DNA of 38,311 nt from Hymenobacter coccineus (GCF_001816125.1 NZ_MDZA01000308.1:1-38311), one strand, 5' to 3'; counted from the first letter of the stretch, positions 17,291-25,249 are shown. Program-made: numbers and translations. The notes: generated by a model not told the origin, from the letters alone.

Positions 17291-17548
17291 TTACGCGCCA
17301 AGCGCATTAACGAACTTCGTGAGCTTGCTCTTGTTATTAGCAGCTTTGTTTTTGTGGATGATGCTCTTCTTAGCCAAGCGGTCCAGCATCGACGACACCT
17401 TCTTCAACAAGTCCTGAGCGGCCGTTTTGTCGGTGGTGGCGCGCAGCTTTTTGATGGCCGTACGGGTCGATTTGTGCTGATAGCGGTTCAGTACGCGCTT
17501 GGCTTCGTTGCTGCGGATGCGCTTGAGAGCCGACTTGTGGTTTGCCAT
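17291..17548 (-). CDS. rpsT: 30S ribosomal protein S20
   Basis: 85 residues, strongly basic and helical, beginning MANHKSALKRIRSNEAKR and containing KSIIHKNKAANNKSKL, the typical S20 pattern. It binds 16S rRNA in the small subunit. It stands alone with its own strong promoter (17608-17637) and a hairpin after the gene. Start ATG is at 17548. Confidence 0.98.
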   Translation of the reverse strand: MANHKSALKRIRSNEAKRVLNRYQHKSTRTAIKKLRATTDKTAAQDLLKKVSSMLDRLAKKSIIHKNKAANNKSKLTKFVNALGA

Positions 17549-17607
17549 GACAAGAAGAAAACTATAATAATCGGCTGTTGAGCCGAGGATTTTTGCGTTT
17601 GGGAGAG

Positions 17608-17637
17608 CAAAGGTACGGGATTTTTCCGAACCAGCAA
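17608..17637 (-). promoter_or_regulatory. rpsT promoter, full Bacteroidota consensus
   Basis: On the minus strand TTG (17635-17637), a 19-nt spacer, and TACCTTTG (17608-17615) match the Bacteroidota TTG-N19-TAnnTTTG promoter exactly. The -7 box ends 59 nt before the rpsT start codon. Confidence 0.8.
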
Positions 17638-17775
17638 CCCTCGCCTCTAAGAAATTTCTCAGGCCCCAACTGCGGATGGACGTCTAGTGAAAAGCAGCCG
17701 GCCCGCCAATTGCTTCCCACCTTTGGTAAAGCTACGCCCGCTTGCGCCCGGGCCCCTACTTGCCCCCTCGCTTCC

Positions 17776-18762
17776 ATGCCCCTCGTTTCGCATTCGGCCT
17801 ACCAGCCGCCCCGCTACCTGTTCAACGGCCACGTGCAGACCATTGTGCCCAGCCTGTGGCGCTCGGTGCCCGACGTGGCCTACGAGCGCGAGCGGCTGGA
17901 GCTGGCCGACGGCGACTTCCTCGACCTGGACTGGAGCTACGCCACTGCTGGCCCCCCCGCTAGCGGCCTCGCGGTGGTGTCGCACGGCCTGGAGGGCAGC
18001 AGCGGCCGGGCCTACGTGCGCGGCATGGTGCGGGCCCTCAACCGCGCCGGCCTCGACGCGCTGGCCTGGAACTACCGCAGCTGCGGCGGCGAAATGAACC
18101 GCCTGCTCCGCTCCTACCACCTCGGCGACACGGCGGACCTGGACCTGGTGCTGCGCCACGCCCTGGCCACTGGCCGCTACCAGCGGGCGTACCTAACGGG
18201 CTTTTCGGCCGGCGGCAACGTCACGCTCAAGTACCTGGGCGAGGCCCCGGGCCGGGTGCCCGTGGAGGTGCAGCGCGCCGCCGTGTTTTCGGTGCCCACC
18301 GATTTGCGGGCCAGCTCAATGCACATTGCCCGGCCCCAAAACACGGTGTACATGCGGCGCTTCCTCAAGACGCTGCGCCAGAAAATCCGCGAAAAAGCCG
18401 CGCTGCTGCCCGCTGAGGTGGACCTGACCGGGCTCGACGAGCTGCGCAATTTCCCGCAGTTCGACGAGCGCTACACGGCCCCCATGCACGGCTTCGCCTC
18501 GGCCGATGCCTACTACGCCTACGCCAGCTCGGGGCAATACCTGGCCGACATCCAAGTACCCACGCTGGTGGTGAACGCGCAGAACGACCCGTTTTTGCCG
18601 CCTTCGTGCTTCCCGCGCGCCGTGGCAGCGGCCTCCGCCTTTGTGTACCTCGAAACGCCGGCCGCGGGCGGGCACGTGGGCTTCGGCGAGGGGGCCCCGG
18701 ACGGCGCGTACTATTCGGAGCGGCGGGCGGTGGAATTCCTGCTGGGGCCCCTGCCGGCCTGA
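17776..18762 (+). CDS. YheT-family alpha/beta hydrolase
   Basis: 328 residues from ATG 17776 (MPLVSHSAYQPPRYLFNGHVQTIVPSLWR), the usual N-terminus of the YheT/ABHD1-3 family; the 66 upstream codons cross the rpsT promoter and are rejected. The alpha/beta hydrolase triad can be placed: nucleophile Ser in TGFSAGGNVTLKYLG, Asp in VVNAQNDPF, His in GGHVGFGEG. The HGLEGSSG stretch supplies the oxyanion hole. Related proteins are esterases or lipases with poorly known substrates; the enzyme looks cytoplasmic. It is convergent with rsmG. Confidence 0.9.
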   Translation: MPLVSHSAYQPPRYLFNGHVQTIVPSLWRSVPDVAYERERLELADGDFLDLDWSYATAGPPASGLAVVSHGLEGSSGRAYVRGMVRALNRAGLDALAWNYRSCGGEMNRLLRSYHLGDTADLDLVLRHALATGRYQRAYLTGFSAGGNVTLKYLGEAPGRVPVEVQRAAVFSVPTDLRASSMHIARPQNTVYMRRFLKTLRQKIREKAALLPAEVDLTGLDELRNFPQFDERYTAPMHGFASADAYYAYASSGQYLADIQVPTLVVNAQNDPFLPPSCFPRAVAAASAFVYLETPAAGGHVGFGEGAPDGAYYSERRAVEFLLGPLPA

Positions 18763-18772
18763 TTATCCGCGG

Positions 18773-19402
18773 CTAGCGCACCCGCGAGTTGGCGGGCACG
18801 AACACGACTTTCTTGGTTTCATAGAATTCCTCGGGGAAAAACTGCGCCAAGTCAGTAACGGTGGCCACCAAGCCCGATTCGGCAATTTCCTCGGTCAGGT
18901 CGCCGCCTTTTAGCAAGTACATCCCGCTCTCGCGCAGGCCTTTGGGCTTGAACAGGTGGGCCACCCACGGGTGGAAGGTGGCCAGCCGGGCCACGGCGCG
19001 GCTCACCACAAAATCGTACTTGGGGCGCAGCTGCTCGGCGCGGGTTTGCTCGGCCGTCACGTTGTCGAGCCCCAGGGCCCCGGCCAGAAACTGCACCGCC
19101 CGAATCTTCTTCCCGATGCTATCCACCAAGTGGAAATGCACCTCCGGGAAGGCAATGGCCAGCGGCAGGCCGGGCAAGCCCCCGCCGGTGCCCACGTCGA
19201 GCACGGCGCTGCCCTTCGGGAACTGCACCACCTTGGCGATGCCCAGCGAGTGCAAAACGTGCCGCTCCGCGAAGTTGTCCATATCGGCGCGCGACACCAG
19301 GTTCACCTGCTCGTTGAGAAGGCGAAACTCGGTTTCGAACTGCTTGAAAAGCTTGAGCTGCGCGGGCGTGAAGGCGGGGAAGTGCTGCTGGAGAAGGTTC
19401 AT
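18773..19402 (-). CDS. rsmG: 16S rRNA (guanine-N7) methyltransferase RsmG
   Basis: About 209 residues from ATG 19402 (MNLLQQHFPAF); a GTG two codons earlier is also possible. It methylates a guanine in the 530 loop of 16S rRNA. The SAM-binding motif VLDVGTGGGLPGLPLAIAFP and the following VDSIGKKIRAV are intact, as are NLVSRADMDNFAERHVLHSL upstream and FVVSRAVARL downstream. Loss of this enzyme is known to give low-level streptomycin resistance in other bacteria. It ends 10 bp from the convergent YheT-type gene. Confidence 0.97.
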   Translation of the reverse strand: MNLLQQHFPAFTPAQLKLFKQFETEFRLLNEQVNLVSRADMDNFAERHVLHSLGIAKVVQFPKGSAVLDVGTGGGLPGLPLAIAFPEVHFHLVDSIGKKIRAVQFLAGALGLDNVTAEQTRAEQLRPKYDFVVSRAVARLATFHPWVAHLFKPKGLRESGMYLLKGGDLTEEIAESGLVATVTDLAQFFPEEFYETKKVVFVPANSRVR

Positions 19403-19526
19403 GGGCACAAAGTTGCACGATTCGGCGGCTTTGGGGCCCCAGCGGTGGGCTTGCGCTTGGCGCGGCCGCTCGACAGCTCTACGATTTTATAATTAATTGC
19501 TTTACGATATTTATTTATTGAATATC

Positions 19527-19561
19527 AACACATTTTTATTGATATTCAATAAAAATGTGTT
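19527..19561. promoter_or_regulatory. AT-rich perfect hairpin upstream of the DUF2975 gene
   Basis: AACACATTTTTATTGA (19527-19542) pairs 16 of 16 with its complement at 19546-19561 around a TAT loop. A second overlapping dyad uses TTGAATATCAA (19519-19529) and TTGATATTCAA (19539-19549), so the RNA has two alternative folds. It lies 30 nt before the DUF2975 start. It may be an operator for the linked XRE protein or an RNA element. Confidence 0.5.
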
Positions 19562-19592
19562 CCTTTGCTGGTGGCAATTAACCCTTTTTCTG

Positions 19593-20336
19593 ATGGCAAC
19601 AATGTTAAAATCCCTGGGGAGTTTAAAGAGCTTTTTCATTCTCAGCCGAGTGCTCACAGGAATATTTTTATTCGCCGCTTTTGGGTCTTTGTGTGGCCTG
19701 ATCGGTAAGACATATGATTCAGCCACGGGAAGTCCCGAAGTGCGATTGGTGCTTTACACTACCACGCCCAACTTATTTTCAGCCGCCCACGACATGAACG
19801 CTGGCTTTGAGGATGGATTTGCTGGCCGCCCCCACCGGCCCGAACGGGGGCCCCTGCCGGGGCTGAGGGCTAGCGCGGAGAGCTTCGAGTTAGCCGCGGA
19901 TCCAAATACTCCTTTGCTTCGCTACCGTGAGCCCAACGCCTGGAAAAGAGTGGCCCTATTGTATCTAGGGGCCGCCGACAGCTACCTTTCGCTGTCCTGG
20001 GTTATTCTTATCAGCGTTGGTAGCTGGTTGCTGTGGGGCCTGCTGCGCGATGTGACCCCGGAAACGCCTTTTACCCGCGCCAATGCGCAGCGGCTGGTGC
20101 GGTTGGTTCTGTTAGTACTATTGCTAAGCCAGGCGCAACATCTGGCTTACTTGGCGCTGCGGGCGCTGGTGCCCGCGTTCCATGCCCCCGGCGTAGCCGA
20201 TACCCTTAATCATTACGTGCGCCTGAACACCGACGACAGCATACCCAACCCCCTATTGGGCGTTATGCTGGCCGTTATTGCCATTGTGTACCGGCGCGGC
20301 GTGGAGCTGAGCCAGGAAGTGGAACTCGTTATCTGA
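19593..20336 (+). CDS. DUF2975 domain membrane protein
   Basis: About 247 residues from ATG 19593; MLKSLG at 19602 is an equally good start, and the reading from 19497 crosses the hairpin and is rejected. Four hydrophobic segments are visible: ILSRVLTGIFLFAAFGSLCG, LSLSWVILISVGSWLLWGLL, LVRLVLLVLLLSQAQHLAYLAL and NPLLGVMLAVIAIVY. The block TPETPFTRANAQRLVRL is typical of DUF2975. Its stop overlaps the ATG of the XRE regulator by one base, the standard pairing for this family. Function is unknown. The 5' end is less GC-rich than the neighbours, which may mean transfer. Confidence 0.8.
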   Translation: MATMLKSLGSLKSFFILSRVLTGIFLFAAFGSLCGLIGKTYDSATGSPEVRLVLYTTTPNLFSAAHDMNAGFEDGFAGRPHRPERGPLPGLRASAESFELAADPNTPLLRYREPNAWKRVALLYLGAADSYLSLSWVILISVGSWLLWGLLRDVTPETPFTRANAQRLVRLVLLVLLLSQAQHLAYLALRALVPAFHAPGVADTLNHYVRLNTDDSIPNPLLGVMLAVIAIVYRRGVELSQEVELVI

Positions 20337-20569
20337 TGCCGATCATCGTGAACCTCAACGTGATGCTGGCCCGGCGCAAAATGACGCTCAGCGCCCTGGC
20401 CGAGGCCGTGGGCATCACCCTGGCCAACCTGTCCATCCTGAAAAGCGGCAAGGCCAAAGCGGTGCGCTTCAGCACGCTGGCGGCCATTTGCCAGGCCCTG
20501 GACTGCCAGCCGGGCGACTTGCTGGCGCACGGCCCCGACCCGGCCGACCTGCGCCCGGGGGCCGATTAG
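20336..20569 (+). CDS. XRE-family (HTH_26-like) transcriptional regulator
   Basis: 77 residues made almost only of one helix-turn-helix domain: MLARRKMTLSALAEAVGITL, NLSILKSGKAKAVRFSTLAA, ICQALDCQPGDLLAH. This small regulator type is commonly found directly after DUF2975 genes. Translation is probably coupled: TGA of the first gene and ATG of this one overlap (TGATG). It probably controls its own operon; the dyads at 19519-19561 are candidate targets. Confidence 0.9.
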   Translation: MPIIVNLNVMLARRKMTLSALAEAVGITLANLSILKSGKAKAVRFSTLAAICQALDCQPGDLLAHGPDPADLRPGAD

Positions 20570-20910
20570 GGCCCCGGGCGCCGGGCAATGCGCCAGGCAG
20601 CGACCAGCCCGGCTGCTGCGCCCACCACAGTGCCCAGTGCAGATGCAACGAAGGGACCGACGAACACCACCACGGCCAGCAGCAACGCCTTGAACGTTTG
20701 GGCATTTTGGCCGGCCGGAAGGAGGCTCACGCCGCGCAGCAACGGCAGCAGTAGTGCATTGGCCACGGCAAAGCCCAGGGCAGCGCCCGCCGCCGCCCCG
20801 AAAACATACGGTGCGGCGGCCCTACCCCGGGTGAAGCGCAGCAGCACCCCGGCGGCCAGCAACAGCAGCAGACCCGCCACAAAAGCGGGCAGCAGGAAGA
20901 AGTAGGGCAT
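20566..20910 (-). CDS. small multi-pass membrane protein, unknown function
   Basis: 114 residues from ATG 20910 (MPYFFLLPAFVAGLLLLLAA); a TTG at 20940 is also in frame. Three or four hydrophobic segments alternate with short Arg/Gly loops (FTRGRAAAPYVFG). No family was recognised. It overlaps the 3' end of the convergent XRE gene by four bases. It sits downstream of the second ECF sigma gene on the same strand but beyond that gene's terminator, so it is probably transcribed separately. Confidence 0.55.
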   Translation of the reverse strand: MPYFFLLPAFVAGLLLLLAAGVLLRFTRGRAAAPYVFGAAAGAALGFAVANALLLPLLRGVSLLPAGQNAQTFKALLLAVVVFVGPFVASALGTVVGAAAGLVAAWRIARRPGP

Positions 20911-20966
20911 CGCGCGTTCAAAGGAATTCAGGGCCCCCAATATAAGTTTGGGGCCCCAGCGGCCAT

Positions 20967-20997
20967 AAAAAAAGCCCCGACTGACGGGGCTTTTTTT
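20967..20997 (-). terminator. intrinsic terminator of the glycosyltransferase-sigma operon
   Basis: GCCCCG pairs with CGGGGC around ACTGA, flanked by seven A on one side and seven T on the other: a strong bidirectional terminator four nt after the sigma gene stop codon. Confidence 0.92.
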
Positions 20998-21001
20998 GTG
21001 G

Positions 21002-21628
21002 CTAGATGATTTGCTTGGTGTGCTTCATCATGTCGTAGAGCAGCTCGCGGGCGCGGTGTAGCTGGGCTTTCACGGTGCCAAGGGGGGCTTTTAGCTCGGT
21101 GGCAATTTCCTCGTAGCTCAGCTCGTCGAAGTAGCGCAGGCTCACGAGGCGCTGGTATTTATCGGGGAGGCGCGACACGACGTGGCGCATGATTTCGATT
21201 TTCTGGTTGCGCACGGCGTGCTCGGCCGGGTTCAGGTCGGTGTCGCGGAAATCGATGGTGATTTCGTCGCCGTTGTCCACTTTGATGGCCGAGTCAATCG
21301 ACATCGTTTTGATTTTATTCTTGCGGATAAAATCGATGCAATTGTTGGTGGCGATGCGGAACAGCCAGGTACTGAAGGCGTACTCGGGGTTGAACTTGTG
21401 CAGGTTTTTGAAGGCTTTTGCGAAGGCCTCGATGGTGAGGTCCTCGGCGTCGTCCTGGTTGCGCACCATTTTCAGCACCACGTGGTACACGGGCTTCTTG
21501 TAAATCTGCATCAGCTCGGCGTAGGCCTTCTCGTCGCCGTGGTCCACGGCGGCGCGGATTAGCTTGAAGTCGTGCTTGGCTTTAGCAGAAAATTGCTTTT
21601 GAATATCTTGATTATTAGTTACTTCCAT
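21002..21628 (-). CDS. RNA polymerase sigma factor, ECF type
   Basis: 208 residues from ATG 21628 (MEVTNNQDIQKQFSAKAKHD). Region 2 (AYAELMQIYKKPVYHVVLKM, DDAEDLTIEAFAKAFKNL, FSTWLFRIATNNCIDFIRK) and region 4 (RLPDKYQRLVSLRYFDELSY, EIATELKAPLGTVKAQLHRA) are complete. The 50-residue spacer with IDFRDTDLNPAEHAVRNQ is typical of a sigma group common and well conserved in Bacteroidota. Codon use is less GC-rich than the neighbours, as expected for a conserved core gene. The start lies inside the 3' end of the glycosyltransferase gene (10-bp overlap), so the two are translated from one message. No anti-sigma gene follows. Confidence 0.95.
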   Translation of the reverse strand: MEVTNNQDIQKQFSAKAKHDFKLIRAAVDHGDEKAYAELMQIYKKPVYHVVLKMVRNQDDAEDLTIEAFAKAFKNLHKFNPEYAFSTWLFRIATNNCIDFIRKNKIKTMSIDSAIKVDNGDEITIDFRDTDLNPAEHAVRNQKIEIMRHVVSRLPDKYQRLVSLRYFDELSYEEIATELKAPLGTVKAQLHRARELLYDMMKHTKQII

Positions 21629-22776
21629 CGAAGGGAACGCTTGAATAGCAGAGAAAGGCTGATGGTGACGTATTGGATGAAGTAAAGGCCGTCGAGCAGC
21701 GGCAGCCACGCGGTCGGCAATTTCTGTTCCAATCGCCGGCCAAGGACGCCATACACGTAGGCCAGCGCAAAAGTTCGCAGGGTCCAGATAACCGCCAAAG
21801 GTACCCAATGTTCAGGCGAAAAAACTAGCCCGGCGGTGAGGATGTAGGGCAGTAAATTGGCCACTACGAAAGTGCCGATGCGGGCGCGGTCGGCCGGGCG
21901 GTAGCGGCTGCCGGCCGAGAGGTGGCGGCGCTTCTGCGTCCACCAGGCCCCCCAGGTGGCGGCCGGCGCGCTGAGGGTATGGGCGGGGGCATCGGCCACC
22001 ACGGCGGCGCGCACGCCCTGGGCCACCGCGTCTTGCACCAGCAGGTCGTCGTCGCCGCTGAGGCGGCGGATGTGGCTGGCGAAGCCCTTGGCGGCTGCGA
22101 AGGTGGCCCAGGTGTAGCCCAGGTTGCGGCCCACGCCCATGTAGGGCCGCCCGCGCCAGGCAAAGCTGAGGTACTGGGCGGCGGTGAGCAGCGTTTCGTA
22201 GCGGATGAGGCGGTTGAGCAGCCCGGGGCCCTCGGCGTAGCCCGAGAAGCCCAGCACGAGGCCAGCCGGGGCCCCGGGGCCCCCGAAGCCGCGCTGCATC
22301 AGGCGCAGCCACTGGTTGGTGGCCGGAATGCAGTCGGCGTCGGTGAAGAGCAGGCGGGCATGGGTGGCGGCCTTGATGCCCAGGGTGAGGGCGTACTTTT
22401 TGGGCGCGAAGCCGTCGGGGGTGCTTTTGATGGTGACGAGGCGGAAGCGGCCGGCGTAGTACTGGCCCAGCTGCTGGGCGTAGTCCTGGGTTTCGTCGGA
22501 GCTGCGGTCGTCGATGAGCACCACCTCGAAGCCCGCCGGGTAGTCCTGCTTCAGCAAAAGGGGCAGCAGGCGGCGCAGGTTTTCCAGCTCGTTGCGGGCG
22601 CAGACGACGATGGAAACCGGCTCGTCGTCGGCGGCGTGGGGCCCCGGGGCGTCGGCCGGGGCCTCGGCGGGGCGGCGGGCAAAGGGCCCGAAGTAGTAGA
22701 ACCAGTAGTAGAACTGCGCCAGCACACAGGCCACCAGCAACCAGAAAACGGGGGACTTTGGTAAATACGGAGGCAA
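21619..22776 (-). CDS. membrane glycosyltransferase, family 2
   Basis: About 385 residues. An N-terminal membrane helix (PVFWLLVACVLAQFYYWFYYF) is followed by a GT2 domain: VSIVVCARNELENLRRLLPL, the nucleotide-binding VVLIDDRSSDET, the DxD-type FTDADCIPA, and the acceptor-side SGDDDLLVQDAV with QKRRH. Two or three C-terminal membrane helices follow. It probably makes a lipid-linked or exported polysaccharide at the inner membrane; the product is unknown. No ATG precedes the first helix; I propose TTG 22776, which lies just after a TACCTTTG box (22801-22808). It overlaps the downstream sigma gene. Confidence 0.85.
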   Translation of the reverse strand: MPPYLPKSPVFWLLVACVLAQFYYWFYYFGPFARRPAEAPADAPGPHAADDEPVSIVVCARNELENLRRLLPLLLKQDYPAGFEVVLIDDRSSDETQDYAQQLGQYYAGRFRLVTIKSTPDGFAPKKYALTLGIKAATHARLLFTDADCIPATNQWLRLMQRGFGGPGAPAGLVLGFSGYAEGPGLLNRLIRYETLLTAAQYLSFAWRGRPYMGVGRNLGYTWATFAAAKGFASHIRRLSGDDDLLVQDAVAQGVRAAVVADAPAHTLSAPAATWGAWWTQKRRHLSAGSRYRPADRARIGTFVVANLLPYILTAGLVFSPEHWVPLAVIWTLRTFALAYVYGVLGRRLEQKLPTAWLPLLDGLYFIQYVTISLSLLFKRSLRWK

Positions 22777-22800
22777 CGGCAGGCAACGCGGATGAGCGGG

Positions 22801-22808
22801 CAAAGGTA
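22801..22808 (-). promoter_or_regulatory. -7 box TACCTTTG for the glycosyltransferase gene
   Basis: An exact TAnnTTTG match on the minus strand, 24 nt before the proposed TTG start. It supports that start and the short leader. Confidence 0.55.
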
Positions 22809-22829
22809 GGGGCCCCGGGCCGGCAGGGT

Positions 22830-22837
22830 TACCTTTG
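22830..22837 (+). promoter_or_regulatory. -7 box TACCTTTG for tgt
   Basis: An exact TAnnTTTG match on the plus strand, divergent from the box at 22801-22808. Transcription from here would carry the whole of repeat element C1 in the tgt leader. Confidence 0.55.
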
Positions 22838-22868
22838 CGGAAGCGGGGAGTGGCACGCGGACACGAAA

Positions 22869-22985
22869 CCGGGCTGCCGGCTTTTCGCCGGCTGCCCGGT
22901 AATCGTTGGCTAGCTGAACGGGGCCCTGGGGCTTCCCAACCGGCGCCGCGATTACCGGGCAGCCGGCGAAAAGCCGGCAGCCCGG
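22869..22985. repeat. inverted repeat element, family C copy 1 (perfect 37-nt arms)
   Basis: Arms at 22869-22905 and 22949-22985 pair 37 of 37. Each arm holds an inner hairpin, GGCTGCCGGC-TTTTC-GCCGGC. The linker contains GGGGCCCTGGGGC, as in family B. It sits in the leader of tgt, 41 nt before the start codon. Confidence 0.95.
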
Positions 22986-23026
22986 CCCATCTCGCTTCCC
23001 GCTCCCCACTTCGCAAAACCCGAAGA

Positions 23027-24157
23027 ATGACCTTTGACCTTATCGCCCGCGACCCCGCCACTAAGGCCCGCGCCGGCCTGCTGCACACGGCCCACGGGGC
23101 CATCGAAACGCCTATTTTTATGCCCGTGGGCACGGCCGGCACCGTGAAAGCGGTGAGCCAGCAGGTGCTGCGCACCGACGTGCAGGCCCAGATCATCCTC
23201 GGCAACACCTACCACCTGTACCTGCGCCCGGGCCTGGAAGTGCTGCAAGCCGCCGGGGGCCTGCACCGGTTCAACGGCTGGGACGGGCCGATTCTGACGG
23301 ACTCGGGGGGCTACCAGGTATTTTCGCTCAGCAACACCCGCAAGATCAAGGAAGACGGCGTGACGTTTCGCTCGCACGTCGATGGCTCGAAGCACTTGTT
23401 CACGCCGGAGGGCGTGATGGACATCCAGCGCGTGATTGGGGCCGACATCATCATGGCCTTCGACGAGTGCACGCCCTGGCCCTGCGACTACGACTACGCC
23501 CGCCGCTCGCTGGATATGACGCACCGCTGGCTGCAACGCTGCATCCAGCGCTTCGACGCCACGGAGGGCCTGTACGGCTTCGAGCAGAACCTGTTCCCCA
23601 TCGTGCAGGGCAGCACCTTTAAGGACCTGCGGGTGCAGTCGGCCGAGTTTGTGGCGGCCCAGGGGCGGGCCGGCAACGCCATTGGGGGCCTGAGCGTGGG
23701 CGAGCCCGCCGAGATGATGTACGAGATGACGGAACTGGTCTGCGACATCCTACCCGCCGACCGGCCGCGCTACCTGATGGGCGTGGGCACGCCGGCCAAC
23801 ATCTTGGAAAACATTGCCTTGGGCGTGGACATGTTCGACTGCGTGATGCCGACCCGCAACGCCCGCAACGGCATGCTCTTCACCACCCAGGGCATCGTCA
23901 ACATCACCAACAAGAAGTGGGCGACGGACTTTACGCCCATCGACCCCAGCCTGCCGGGCGTGGCCAGCACGTTCTACTCGCGCGCTTATTTGCGGCACCT
24001 CTTCCAGTGCAAGGAGCTGCTGGGGCCCCAAATTGCCTCGGCCCACAACCTGGCCTTCTATTTGTGGCTGGTGCGCGAAGCCCGCACGCAAATCCAGGCC
24101 GGCACGTTTGGGCCCTGGAAAGACCGGATGGTGCAGCAAGTAATGACCCGTTTGTAA
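23027..24157 (+). CDS. tgt: tRNA-guanine transglycosylase
   Basis: 376 residues from ATG 23027 (MTFDLIARDPATKARAG); codons upstream run through repeat C1 and are rejected. It exchanges guanine 34 for the queuosine precursor preQ1 in tRNAs with GUN anticodons. Family motifs are present: LGNTYHLYLRPG, TDSGGYQVFS, IIMAFDECTPW, NAIGGLSVGEP and CVMPTRNARNG. The zinc site usual in bacterial Tgt (CxCxxC ahead of SRAYL, and a later His) is not there: the segment reads DPSLPGVASTFYSRAYLRHL. The nine bases to the next gene suggest an operon with the LptF/G permease. Confidence 0.97.
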   Translation: MTFDLIARDPATKARAGLLHTAHGAIETPIFMPVGTAGTVKAVSQQVLRTDVQAQIILGNTYHLYLRPGLEVLQAAGGLHRFNGWDGPILTDSGGYQVFSLSNTRKIKEDGVTFRSHVDGSKHLFTPEGVMDIQRVIGADIIMAFDECTPWPCDYDYARRSLDMTHRWLQRCIQRFDATEGLYGFEQNLFPIVQGSTFKDLRVQSAEFVAAQGRAGNAIGGLSVGEPAEMMYEMTELVCDILPADRPRYLMGVGTPANILENIALGVDMFDCVMPTRNARNGMLFTTQGIVNITNKKWATDFTPIDPSLPGVASTFYSRAYLRHLFQCKELLGPQIASAHNLAFYLWLVREARTQIQAGTFGPWKDRMVQQVMTRL

Positions 24158-24166
24158 GCGGCCCAC

Positions 24167-25246
24167 ATGAACATCCTCGATAAATACATTATCAAGAAAT
24201 TCCTCACGGCGTTCGTCTTCACGGTGCTCATCATCGTATCGGTGATTTGCGTGATTGACTTCACCGAGAAGAACGACGACTTCATTCAGCACAAGCTGAC
24301 GATGAAGCAGATCGTGTTCGAGTACTACGTGTTTCTGTTTCCGTACTTCTCGAACCTGCTGGCCCCGATCACCATTTTCATCGCTGTGGTGTTCGTAACG
24401 GCCCAGTTGGCCACGCGCACCGAGATTGTGGCCATCATGGCCAGCGGCGTGAGCTTCAAGCGGTTGCTGGCGCCGTATTTGGGGGCGGCGGCGCTGGTGG
24501 GGTTGTTCATTTTTGCACTCACGGGCTGGGTGCTGCCGCTGGCCAACAAGGAGCGCGTGCGCTTCGAGCGGGCCTACGTGAAGCTGCCCTACACCTTCAA
24601 GGGGCACGACGTGCACATCCGCATCGGGCCCCGTAGCTACGTGTACATGCAGAGCTACGACAACCAGCGCAACGTGGGCTACCGCTTTGCCTTGGAGACG
24701 ATTGACAGCACCATTCTGCACCGGCGCCTGACGTCCGACGCCATCAGCTGGGACTCGACGAAGCAAGTTTGGCACCTCTCGCCGCAGCTCATCCGCACCT
24801 TCCGGGGGCCCCAGGACGAGACGCTGCTGACGGTGCCCGCCCGCGACACCACGTTGCGCCTCACGCCCAAGGACTTCGCCAGCCACTACCGCGAGGAAGA
24901 AACCCTGACCCTGCCGCAGCTCAACGCCTTCATCCAGGAAATGGTGGACCGCGGGGCCGACGACACGGCCACCTACATGAGCGCCAAGTACGAGCGCTAC
25001 TCGTACCCCTTCGCCACGCTCATCCTCACCCTCATCGGCGTGTCGCTCAGCGCCCGGAAGTCGCGGGCCGGGGTGGGCGGGCAAATTGCGCTGGGCTTCG
25101 TGCTGGCCTTTGTGTTCATCATTTTCGTGATGCTGAGCCGCAACCTGGCCCAGGTGGGCACCCTCGCCCCGCTGCTGGCCGCCTGGGTGCCCAACGGCAT
25201 TTTCCTGGTCATCGGCCTGGCCCTGTACCGCTTCGTACCGAAATAA
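24167..25246 (+). CDS. LptF/LptG-family permease (lipopolysaccharide export)
   Basis: 359 residues, starting MNILDKYIIKKFLTAFVFTV, the typical YjgP/YjgQ beginning. Three N-terminal membrane helices, a periplasmic beta-rich domain (about residues 130-250) and three C-terminal helices (PFATLILTLIGVSLSARKSR, ALGFVLAFVFIIFVMLSRNL, NGIFLVIGLALYRF) match LptF/LptG. The protein is the membrane part of the LptB2FG ABC transporter that extracts LPS from the inner membrane. Whether this is LptF or LptG I cannot tell; the tgt neighbour is common in Bacteroidota. It starts 9 bp after tgt. Confidence 0.93.
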   Translation: MNILDKYIIKKFLTAFVFTVLIIVSVICVIDFTEKNDDFIQHKLTMKQIVFEYYVFLFPYFSNLLAPITIFIAVVFVTAQLATRTEIVAIMASGVSFKRLLAPYLGAAALVGLFIFALTGWVLPLANKERVRFERAYVKLPYTFKGHDVHIRIGPRSYVYMQSYDNQRNVGYRFALETIDSTILHRRLTSDAISWDSTKQVWHLSPQLIRTFRGPQDETLLTVPARDTTLRLTPKDFASHYREEETLTLPQLNAFIQEMVDRGADDTATYMSAKYERYSYPFATLILTLIGVSLSARKSRAGVGGQIALGFVLAFVFIIFVMLSRNLAQVGTLAPLLAAWVPNGIFLVIGLALYRFVPK

Positions 25247-25249
25247 AAT

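Noticed and set aside
17101..17310. Small ORFs in the pyk-rpsT gap
   Set aside because: They run through repeat D1 and a terminator hairpin and have no coding character.
21812..22786. 324-codon minus-strand ORF in another frame of the glycosyltransferase gene
   Set aside because: Its product is Arg/Pro/Ala-rich with no domain, while the GT2 motifs are all in the chosen frame.
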